Positions 1 through 5,835 of a stretch of DNA of 6,850 nt are shown piece by piece. Under the pieces are notes generated by a model, which was not told where the DNA came from, searched no databases, and was given only the letters and a program-made list of their open reading frames with translations. A program made the translations under genes and the position numbers. Within the stretch, counting starts at the first letter, position 1, and every line of letters starts with the position of its first letter. Origin of the DNA: Campylobacterota bacterium (GTDB taxonomy: Bacteria; Campylobacterota; Campylobacteria; Campylobacterales; Sulfurospirillaceae); contig RZYK01000106.1 in the NCBI GenBank assembly GCA_009930355.1, positions 1 through 6,850 of the forward strand. The letters run 5' to 3'.

Positions 1-1
1 T

Positions 2-64
2 GAGGGTGAGGCAATTAGCAAAGAAGATCTTTTCTTGGAAAGTCGTCATTGGTTTAGTGCATAA
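2..64 (+). CDS. flgR: C-terminal end of a sigma54-dependent response regulator, probably FlgR (partial)
   Basis: Only the last 20 codons are in the window, read in the frame starting at base 2: EGEAISKEDLFLESRHWFSA, then TAA at 62-64. The stretch GEAISKEDLFLES resembles the segment that closes the AAA+ domain of NtrC-family sigma54 activators (pattern 'sdGe.It.eDLp'). In most family members a linker and a Fis-type helix-turn-helix of about 40 or more residues would follow. Here the protein stops almost at once, so no DNA-binding domain is visible. Helicobacter pylori FlgR is known to lack this domain. The symbol rests on this short tail plus my recollection that flgR precedes asd in Campylobacter jejuni. 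Another NtrC-like regulator remains possible, because the receiver and AAA+ domains lie outside the window. Confidence 0.55.
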   Translation, partial: EGEAISKEDLFLESRHWFSA

Positions 65-75
65 AGTAATACAAT

Positions 76-126
76 AGACTTTTTTGATAACTTAATATTT
101 GTGCTATTAGGTTATTAAAAAAGTCT
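76..126 (+). other. Long AT-rich stem-loop between flgR-like gene and asd
   Basis: Bases 76-97 pair with 105-126 along 22 consecutive positions. Twenty are Watson-Crick pairs and two are G-T wobbles (86/116 and 92/110). The loop is the 7 bases TTTGTGC at 98-104. The right arm is followed by CAGATAAAA and not by a T-run, so it is not a standard intrinsic terminator on the plus strand. It could be a processing or stability element in a shared flgR-asd transcript, a non-canonical terminator, or a binding site. The wobble pairs favour an RNA structure, since they would be mismatches in a DNA palindrome. The 87-bp gap (65-151) holds no convincing sigma70 or sigma54 promoter, only weak -10-like AT-rich hexamers such as TAATAT at 93-98. 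Confidence 0.6.
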
Positions 127-151
127 CAGATAAAAAAACAAGGTAAGAGAA

Positions 152-1180
152 ATGAAAAAGTACAATGTAGCCATTGTTGGAGCTACGGGTGCCGTGGGTG
201 AAGAGTTGGTGCGTGTATTAGAAGAAGTTGATTTTCCTATCAATAATTTAGTTCCACTTGCAAGCCGTAAGAGTGTAGGTCTTGAAGTTGAATTAAAAGG
301 TAAAACCTATAAAGTGCTTGAGCTGACTGAAAAAGCATTTGAAGAGAATGATGTTGAAATTGCATTCTTTAGTGCAGGTGGTGATATTTCAGCGCATTAT
401 GCTCCCTATGCTGCCGAAGCGGGTGCTGTAGTGATTGATAATACCAGCCATTTTAGGATGGATGCAGATGTTCCTTTGGTGGTTCCTGAGTGTAATCCTG
501 GAGATATTGAGCAATGGCAAACAAAAGGTATTATCGCAAATCCTAACTGTTCAACGATTCAAATGGTACAGGTGTTAAAGCCATTGGATGAATTGTTTAA
601 CATTACACGTGTTGACGTAGCAACGTATCAAGCAGTAAGTGGCGCAGGAAAAGGTGGTATGGAAGAATTGGTAAATCAAATGCAAGACTTTTTTGCGTTT
701 AAATTAGACCAATGTGAACCTAAAACATTTGCCCATCAAATCGCTTTAAATGTTATTCCTCATATTGATGTTTTTATGGACAATGATTACACCAAAGAAG
801 AGATGAAAATGGTGAATGAAACTCAAAAAATCTTGGGTAAAAAAATGGAAATTAGTGCAACATGTGTACGTGTTCCTGTTATGCGAAGTCACTCTGAAGC
901 CATTACGATTCATTTTGAAAAAGATGTTAATGTTGAAAAAGCAGTTGAAGCCCTTCAAAATGCTGAAAATGTTATCGTCATTGATAATCCAGCCAAAAAA
1001 GAGTACCCGATGCCTATCATCTCAACGGATACTAATGATACGTATGTGGGCAGAATTCGTAAAGATATTAACCGTGATAACGTGCTTCATTTATGGTGTG
1101 TGGCAGATCAGATTCGTGTGGGTGCTGCGACGAATGCGGTAAGAATCGCACAAAAATGGATTAAGCTAGAAGAGGCGTAA
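152..1180 (+). CDS. asd: Aspartate-semialdehyde dehydrogenase
   Basis: This cytoplasmic enzyme reduces L-4-aspartyl phosphate to aspartate-4-semialdehyde with NADPH, the branch point to diaminopimelate/lysine, threonine and methionine. The 342-residue protein has an N-terminal Rossmann loop GATGAVG (residues 10-16), then ASRKSVG (37-43) and IDNTSHFRM (95-103). The active site NPNCS (130-134) carries the nucleophile Cys133. Gln160 lies in YQAVSGAGKGG, and substrate-binding Arg240 and His247 (RSHSEA) follow. The length and the compact central region resemble the Bacillus/Streptococcus/Helicobacter type more than the roughly 367-residue E. coli type. The ATG at 152 has purine-rich AGG (141-143) and AAGAGA (145-150) upstream and opens directly onto the Rossmann strand, so the start is secure. 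Its TAA overlaps the next ATG by one base, making it the first gene of a tight operon. Confidence 0.97.
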   Translation: MKKYNVAIVGATGAVGEELVRVLEEVDFPINNLVPLASRKSVGLEVELKGKTYKVLELTEKAFEENDVEIAFFSAGGDISAHYAPYAAEAGAVVIDNTSHFRMDADVPLVVPECNPGDIEQWQTKGIIANPNCSTIQMVQVLKPLDELFNITRVDVATYQAVSGAGKGGMEELVNQMQDFFAFKLDQCEPKTFAHQIALNVIPHIDVFMDNDYTKEEMKMVNETQKILGKKMEISATCVRVPVMRSHSEAITIHFEKDVNVEKAVEALQNAENVIVIDNPAKKEYPMPIISTDTNDTYVGRIRKDINRDNVLHLWCVADQIRVGAATNAVRIAQKWIKLEEA

Positions 1181-1689
1181 TGATAGAAAAACTTTTTGAA
1201 AAGGGATTATGGTCAAGCAGACTGATTATTCTTTTAGCAGTTGTTTTTAGTATTTTGTCATCTTTCGCTTTGTTTTTAATTGGTAGTGCAGATTTGTACC
1301 ATGTTGTGATAGAAACGTATCAGTATTTTTTTCAAGGGGTGCATCCTGAAAATTTCCATGCTGATATTGTGGCTGAAATTATCGGTGCCATTGATTTGTA
1401 CCTCATTGCAGTTGTTTTACTCATTTTTGGGTTTGGCATTTATGAGCTTTTTGTCTCTGATATTGATGTTGCAAAAGGGAGCGGTGGCGATAAAATTCTG
1501 TATGTGAGCTCCTTGGATGAGCTGAAAGACAAGATTGCAAAAGTGATTGTGATGGTACTTATTGTAAGCTTTTTTCAACGTATTTTGCATACGGAATATA
1601 AGGGTGCTTTGGAGATGCTTTATTTTTCCATTTCAATTGCCACGCTTTCTATTGGACTTTATTTTTTACATAAAGGTGGAAAACATTAA
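1180..1689 (+). CDS. YqhA/UPF0114 family inner-membrane protein
   Basis: A 169-residue integral membrane protein of unknown biochemical function. I recognise the UPF0114 (YqhA) family from the opening helix SSRLIILLAVVFSILSSFAL (about residues 12-31) and the conserved patch GFGIYELFVSDID (84-96). Hydrophobic segments lie near residues 14-36, 70-92, 118-134 and 145-163, giving four likely membrane spans. There is no signal peptide and no catalytic motif. The ATG at 1180 shares its A with the asd stop (TAATG), preceded by GAAGAGG at 1169-1175. Its own TAA overlaps the hemE ATG in the same way, so translation is probably coupled on both sides. Position between a dehydrogenase and a heme enzyme does not by itself reveal a role; membrane assistance to either pathway would be guesswork. 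Family assignment is fairly sure, function unknown. Confidence 0.85.
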   Translation: MIEKLFEKGLWSSRLIILLAVVFSILSSFALFLIGSADLYHVVIETYQYFFQGVHPENFHADIVAEIIGAIDLYLIAVVLLIFGFGIYELFVSDIDVAKGSGGDKILYVSSLDELKDKIAKVIVMVLIVSFFQRILHTEYKGALEMLYFSISIATLSIGLYFLHKGGKH

Positions 1690-2711
1690 TGATTTTTGTT
1701 GATGCATGTTTTGGTAAAAAAACGCCTTACACACCTGTGTGGATGATGCGGCAAGCAGGGCGATATTTACCTGAGTACATGGAAGTACGAGCACAAGCAG
1801 GTGATTTTTTGCGTTTGTGTAAAAACCCTGAGAAAGCGTGTGAAGTTACCCTTCAGCCTGTCGATATTTTAGGGGTTGATGCGGCTATTTTATTTAGCGA
1901 TATTTTAGTAGTTCCTTTAGAGATGGGTATGGAGCTACAGTTTTTAAAAGGTGAAGGACCTGTTTTTTCACACCCAATTACCAATCAAGCCGATCTTGAT
2001 AAACTCAGTGTTGAAAAAGCGATTGATGGCTTAGAATACGTTTATGAGACGATTAAATTGATTCGTGGCAAATTGGCTGCCGATAAAGCGCTCATTGGCT
2101 TTTGTGGGGCACCTTGGACATTGGCGACTTATATGATCGAAGGGCAAGGAACGAAAACCTACGCACTTGTGAAGAAAATGATTTATTCTAATCCGCAGTT
2201 TATGCATGCGCTTCTCAAAAAAGTCACCGAAGTGCTTAAGGGTTATATGGAGCGCCAGATTCAAAGTGGGGCAAATGTCGTGATGATCTTTGATTCATGG
2301 GCTGCAGCACTCGAAGAGAGTGCGTATTTTGAATTTAGCTGGTCGTATATGAAAGAGATTAGCGCATACCTCAAAGCAAAATATCCGCATGTCCCTGTGA
2401 TTTTATTTCCTAAAGGGATTAGTGGGTATTTGGATAAAATCGATGGTGAATTTGATGTCTTTGGTGTGGATTGGTCAACACCGATTGAGCTTGCCAAAGA
2501 AAAACTAGGTCATAAATATGTGCTTCAAGGCAATATGGAACCCACACGTCTTTATAGTAAAGAGGCGATTGATGAGGGAATTGAGCATATCGTGAATGTT
2601 ATGAAAAATGAACGCCATGTGTTTAATTTAGGGCATGGTATCTTGCCAGATATTCCTGTAGAACATGCCAAATACTTTATACAACACGTTCAAACTCGCA
2701 CTAAACTCTAA
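1689..2711 (+). CDS. hemE: Uroporphyrinogen decarboxylase
   Basis: This cytoplasmic enzyme decarboxylates the four acetate side chains of uroporphyrinogen III to give coproporphyrinogen III in heme synthesis, without a cofactor. The 340-residue protein is full length for the family. It shows the signature PVWMMRQAGRYLPEY (residues 16-30, with Arg21 and Arg25 for substrate carboxylates), FSDIL (69-73) with the key Asp71, GFCGAPWTLATYMIEG (137-152) with Tyr148, FDSWAA (201-206), LQGNMEPT (279-286) and NLGHGILPDIP (313-323) with His316. These correspond to the active-site Arg, Asp, Tyr, Ser and His residues known from the human and bacterial enzymes. GGTGGA at 1675-1680 lies 8 bases before the ATG. 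The ATG overlaps the stop of the upstream membrane-protein gene by one base. A terminator follows directly, so this is the last gene of the asd operon. Confidence 0.97.
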   Translation: MIFVDACFGKKTPYTPVWMMRQAGRYLPEYMEVRAQAGDFLRLCKNPEKACEVTLQPVDILGVDAAILFSDILVVPLEMGMELQFLKGEGPVFSHPITNQADLDKLSVEKAIDGLEYVYETIKLIRGKLAADKALIGFCGAPWTLATYMIEGQGTKTYALVKKMIYSNPQFMHALLKKVTEVLKGYMERQIQSGANVVMIFDSWAAALEESAYFEFSWSYMKEISAYLKAKYPHVPVILFPKGISGYLDKIDGEFDVFGVDWSTPIELAKEKLGHKYVLQGNMEPTRLYSKEAIDEGIEHIVNVMKNERHVFNLGHGILPDIPVEHAKYFIQHVQTRTKL

Positions 2712-2714
2712 ATT

Positions 2715-2746
2715 TTTGCCCTTATCATGAGGGCAAACTTCTTTTT
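2715..2746 (+). terminator. Rho-independent terminator after hemE
   Basis: TTTGCCCT at 2715-2722 pairs with AGGGCAAA at 2730-2737. The stem extends through a T-G wobble and an A-T pair to a 3-base loop at 2725-2727. The T-rich tail CTTCTTTTT at 2738-2746 follows at once, so the plus-strand RNA has a standard intrinsic terminator three bases after the hemE stop. No clear promoter fits between it and the next gene at 2764, so some read-through into the radical SAM gene is plausible. Confidence 0.85.
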
Positions 2747-2757
2747 ACATGTAAGGA
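2742..2757 (+). promoter_or_regulatory. Ribosome binding site with palindrome TTACATGTAA
   Basis: The perfect 10-base palindrome TTACATGTAA (2745-2754) runs directly into the Shine-Dalgarno sequence AAGGA (2753-2757), which sits 6 bases before the ATG at 2764. The full 15-base string TTTTTACATGTAAGG (2742-2756) recurs exactly on the minus strand at 5831-5817, just upstream of the TRAP membrane-subunit gene. The ribosome binding role is clear here. An added operator or RNA-structure role for the palindrome is conjecture. Confidence 0.55.
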
Positions 2758-2763
2758 TTTTCC

Positions 2764-3675
2764 ATGAGTTCTTTGATTTTCGGTCCCATTACTTCCAGAC
2801 GTTTTGGGCAATCGTTAGGGATTGATTTAAGTCCTGATACAAAGCAATGCAATTTTGATTGTCTTTACTGTGAGTTAAAAGGGGCTAAAACTGTTTTAAA
2901 GTCCCAAAAAGCACCTTTGGTAGAGGAGATTATAGATGAACTTAAAGAAGCATTATTAAAGTATGAAAATATAGATGTTATTACAATTACAGCCAACGGA
3001 GAGCCGACACTTTATCCTGATTTAGCTCATTTAGTAGATGAAATTTTGAAAATAAAAAAAGGGCATAAACTGCTCATTCTCTCAAATGGTTCAACCATTG
3101 ATCAATCTAATATTCAGTCCGTTCTTTCAAAATTAGATATCGTTAAACTTTCTTTAGATTGTGTGAATCCGATGTGTTTTAAAAAATTGGATCGTGCGCA
3201 TAAAGGGATTGATATTGCTAAGATTATAGAGGGAATGAAAGAGTTTAGAGCACATTATCGTGGTGAGCTTGTGATTGAAATATTAGTTGTTGAAGGCTTG
3301 AATGATAGTGAGATAGAGTTTCAATCACTGAATACTGTGTTACAAGAAATTAAACCTGACCGTATTGATGTGGGTACTATTGATCGTCCACCTGCTTATA
3401 ATGTAAAAGGTGTAAGTATTGAGCGTTTAATTGAACTTTCCCATCTTCTCAAAAACTTACATGTCACTATTGCGTATAAGAAAAATTATATTCCAAAGAG
3501 ACGTCATTTTTCTAAGGAAGAGATTGTTGCGTTATTAAAACGAAGACCTCAAAGTTTTGAAGATATTGCACTTTGTTTTGATGAAGAGAGTTTGAAAAAT
3601 CTTAATGCATTAATAGATGAAAATGTTTTACATGTAAAGAATATTGCAGGAGTTAATTTTTATAAAGTAAGTTAG
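2764..3675 (+). CDS. Radical SAM protein, COG0731-like, function unknown
   Basis: A 303-residue radical S-adenosylmethionine protein. The iron-sulfur motif CNFDCLYC gives Cys29, Cys33 and Cys36 (Cx3Cx2C) to hold a [4Fe-4S] cluster. It is preceded by the lead-in FGPITSRRFGQSLGIDL (6-22), typical of the COG0731 group. NGEPTL (78-83) corresponds to the SAM-binding GGE region, and VGTIDRPPAY (203-212) lies near the end of the barrel. Residues about 249-303 (from SKEEIVALLKRRP through LNALIDENVLHV to GVNFYKV) look like a small winged-helix domain. Archaeal members of this group include the wyosine enzyme Taw1, but bacteria do not make that base, so the substrate here is unknown. I recall a similar gene beside hemE in Campylobacter jejuni; a heme-related role is only a suggestion. 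The ATG has AAGGA 6 bases upstream. The TAG stop lies inside a hairpin. Confidence 0.88.
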   Translation: MSSLIFGPITSRRFGQSLGIDLSPDTKQCNFDCLYCELKGAKTVLKSQKAPLVEEIIDELKEALLKYENIDVITITANGEPTLYPDLAHLVDEILKIKKGHKLLILSNGSTIDQSNIQSVLSKLDIVKLSLDCVNPMCFKKLDRAHKGIDIAKIIEGMKEFRAHYRGELVIEILVVEGLNDSEIEFQSLNTVLQEIKPDRIDVGTIDRPPAYNVKGVSIERLIELSHLLKNLHVTIAYKKNYIPKRRHFSKEEIVALLKRRPQSFEDIALCFDEESLKNLNALIDENVLHVKNIAGVNFYKVS

Positions 3676-3695
3676 TGGGTGTTTAACCCACTAAC
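3671..3695. terminator. Hairpin shared by two convergent genes, possible bidirectional terminator
   Basis: GTTAGTGGGT at 3671-3680 pairs perfectly with ACCCACTAAC at 3686-3695 around a 5-base loop. The radical SAM stop codon (3673-3675) is within the left arm. The stop of the convergent TRAP membrane-subunit gene (3700-3698) is two bases beyond the right arm. The T-tracts are poor on both sides (CTTTAAG on plus, TTACTTTAT on minus), so efficiency as an intrinsic terminator is uncertain. The position in the only gap between convergent genes supports a 3'-end role for both transcripts. Confidence 0.6.
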
Positions 3696-3697
3696 CT

Positions 3698-5800
3698 TTA
3701 AGCTACAAGCGTATGTCTTTTTTGATACTTAATACGCTGCCCCATATAAACCACTCCATAAAGAATTAACCCAATAGCATAAGCTAAATAATGCGATGGA
3801 AGTCCTAAATAACTTGCGACTATTTTAGGAAGCATCATACATGGAACAACCAAAATCAGTAAAATGCGCTCAAACGTGTGGATTTTCATGAGAACAAAAC
3901 TCTGTGTAACAGAAGTAAATGCAAACATACCTAAAACAGCCCCTGTAAAAATCACTAAAACTTCTAAAGGATTGGTAATCCAAACCCAAGCTGAAACATC
4001 ATTGGGATCTTCCGGATTGACACTATGAATCAGTAAGAGTTCATTATTAAAGAAAAACATAAACGGTAAAACTGCTGTTCGTATGTCATAAATAAACGAT
4101 TGAATACCTGTTACGATAGGATCACTCTTCGCAATAGCCGCCGCCGCATAGGCTGCCATACCCACAGGGGGTGTATCGTCGGCTAAAATACCAAAGTAAA
4201 AGACAAACATATGCGCCGCAATTAAAGGAACAATAATACCGCTGTTTCCTGCTAATTCAACAATAATAGGTGCAGTGAGTGACGCCATAACGATATAATT
4301 CGCCGTGGTTGGCAATCCCATACCCAAAATCAAAGAAACAATGGCTGTCATAAATAAAATTGCCAAAATATAGCCACCTGATAATTGCTCAATCACCTCA
4401 GATAAAATAAGCCCAATACCTGTTAATGTAACCGAACCTACGATAATTCCAGCAACAGAAGTCGCAATGGCAATTGAGACCATATTTTTACCGCCGTTTA
4501 CCATGCCAATGCCAATATCTGAAAAACCCTCTAAACAAATGGCTAAAGTTATCTTTTCTTTATTTATCCACGTTTTAAAAGGCTTTTGAACTACCATGAT
4601 AATCATAAGAAACATAATGGCACTAAAGGCTGCACTTTGGGCGGATTGTCTTAAAATAATCAGTGTATACATCAAAAAGAAAATAGGAATAAAATAGTGT
4701 AAGCCTTTAAGAAAGAGCGGAAAAGCACGCCCCAAAACACTTTGGTCTTCTCCTTTAATCCCTTGTTTTTTAGCCTCTAAATGCACAATATAAAAGAGTG
4801 CAAAATAACAGGTAAATGCAGGAATAAACGCTGCATAGACTACATCCGTATAATCAAGCCCCAAGAACTCTGCCATAATAAATGCCGCCGCACCCATAAT
4901 AGGAGGCATAAGCTGACCATTAACCGAAGAAGCTGTCTCAACCGCCGCTGCCTTGTGCGCACTAAAACCTAAACGCTTCATTAAAGGAATTGTAAATGTC
5001 CCAGTGGTCACTGTATTGGCAATAGAGGAGCCTGAAATAACACCCATTAGTCCTGAAGAAGCAACGGCAGCTTTTGCAGGACCACCGTCAAAACGACCTA
5101 ACAGTGTATACGCTAACTTAATAAAATACTCACCAGCCCCTGCTTTATCAAGCAAGGCACCAAAGAGAACAAACAAAAAGACAAAACTAGCACTTACGCC
5201 TAGCGGTACACCAAAAATACCCTCTGTAGTTAAGACCATTTGACCAACGATTTTATTAAGACTAGCACCTTTATGGGCAATTAAATCAGGAAGATAGGGA
5301 CCAAAATAGTCATATGAAAGAAAAACGATAGCAACAATCATTAAAGGAAGTCCCATAACTCTACGAGAGGCTTCAAGGACAGTAAGCATCGTTAAAACAC
5401 CCACAATAACATCTATTTGTGTCCACGCACCTGAACGCATTGCTAAGTCTCTATAAGCATACCACTGGTAGAGAACTACCGTAATACCTACAAGGGCAAT
5501 TAAAAAATCGTACCATGTAATTTTTGATTTAAGCGTAACGCTTTTATACATAGAGTGCATACAAAAAGCAAGAATGATGGCAAAAGCAAGGTGAATAGAC
5601 CTAACATGCGCACTATTACCTGGGTCTAAAACAATGTAGAGTTGATAGAGCGACCATGAAAAAGCAATGACTGAAATAAACCAGTATTGCCAACTCCCTT
5701 TTTCAAAGTCTCTTTGTCCCTCAAATTCATTGATGAGCTTCTCGTCATCCAATCTTTGTGTCAATGTCTTCAATAGCATAACCTTTATAAATAAACTCAT
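3698..5800 (-). CDS. TRAP transporter fused permease, 4TM/12TM (DctQ-DctM fusion)
   Basis: This is the inner-membrane part of a TRAP transporter, driving solute uptake with an ion gradient and receiving substrate from the periplasmic protein encoded just upstream. The protein has 700 residues from the ATG at 5800 and about 18-20 hydrophobic spans. The first four (about residues 40-145) correspond to the small DctQ-like part, and the rest to the large DctM-like part. Numbering below is from the upstream TTG at 5815: FVFLFVLFGALLDKAG (211-226), SGSSIANTVTTGTF (261-274), NGQLMPPIMGAAAF (299-312), LGMGLPTTANYIV (497-509) and FGILADDTPPVGMAAYA (541-557), all typical of fused TRAP permeases. TTG at 5815 has AAGG only 1 base away, and ATG at 5779 has it only 2 bases away. 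ATG at 5800 has AAAGAG 6 bases upstream and is preferred, but it lies in a hairpin. The start is therefore moderately sure, the identity very sure. Confidence 0.93.
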   Translation of the reverse strand: MSLFIKVMLLKTLTQRLDDEKLINEFEGQRDFEKGSWQYWFISVIAFSWSLYQLYIVLDPGNSAHVRSIHLAFAIILAFCMHSMYKSVTLKSKITWYDFLIALVGITVVLYQWYAYRDLAMRSGAWTQIDVIVGVLTMLTVLEASRRVMGLPLMIVAIVFLSYDYFGPYLPDLIAHKGASLNKIVGQMVLTTEGIFGVPLGVSASFVFLFVLFGALLDKAGAGEYFIKLAYTLLGRFDGGPAKAAVASSGLMGVISGSSIANTVTTGTFTIPLMKRLGFSAHKAAAVETASSVNGQLMPPIMGAAAFIMAEFLGLDYTDVVYAAFIPAFTCYFALFYIVHLEAKKQGIKGEDQSVLGRAFPLFLKGLHYFIPIFFLMYTLIILRQSAQSAAFSAIMFLMIIMVVQKPFKTWINKEKITLAICLEGFSDIGIGMVNGGKNMVSIAIATSVAGIIVGSVTLTGIGLILSEVIEQLSGGYILAILFMTAIVSLILGMGLPTTANYIVMASLTAPIIVELAGNSGIIVPLIAAHMFVFYFGILADDTPPVGMAAYAAAAIAKSDPIVTGIQSFIYDIRTAVLPFMFFFNNELLLIHSVNPEDPNDVSAWVWITNPLEVLVIFTGAVLGMFAFTSVTQSFVLMKIHTFERILLILVVPCMMLPKIVASYLGLPSHYLAYAIGLILYGVVYMGQRIKYQKRHTLVA

Positions 5801-5825
5801 GTAAGGCTCTTTCAAGCCTTACATG
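5798..5825 (-). promoter_or_regulatory. Hairpin over the start of the TRAP permease gene
   Basis: In the minus-strand RNA, CAUGUAAGGCU (5825-5815) pairs perfectly with AGCCUUACAUG (5808-5798) around a 6-base loop UGAAAG. The preferred AUG (5800-5798) ends the 3' arm, and an AAGG ribosome-binding-like sequence is in the 5' arm. The hairpin begins 10 bases after the stop of the binding-protein gene (5838-5836). The T-run is upstream of the stem and not downstream, so this is not an ordinary terminator on the minus strand. It most likely limits or couples translation of the permease, or protects the 3' end of the binding-protein message; either role is inferred. Confidence 0.55.
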
Positions 5826-5835
5826 TAAAAAAAAA

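Noticed and set aside
746..1142. Open frames on both strands inside asd
   Set aside because: They overlap a clearly conserved enzyme, lack ribosome binding sites and recognisable motifs, and have low-complexity compositions expected of out-of-frame readings.
2031..2497. Minus-strand open frames within hemE
   Set aside because: They are antisense to fully conserved hemE motifs and resemble no family; treated as shadows.
3628..3637. Third copy of TTACATGTAA
   Set aside because: It lies in frame inside the radical SAM coding sequence (residues near LHVK) with no nearby start codon, so it is probably chance, though mentioned with the repeated element.
4781..5243. Plus-strand open frames inside the TRAP permease gene
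   Set aside because: They lie opposite conserved membrane segments; the proline- and lysine-rich translations are what antisense hydrophobic codons give.
5779..5815. TTG at 5815 or ATG at 5779 as start of the TRAP permease
   Set aside because: Their AAGG sequences are only 1 and 2 bases away, too close for normal initiation; ATG at 5800 has a better-spaced though weak purine stretch. Not fully excluded.
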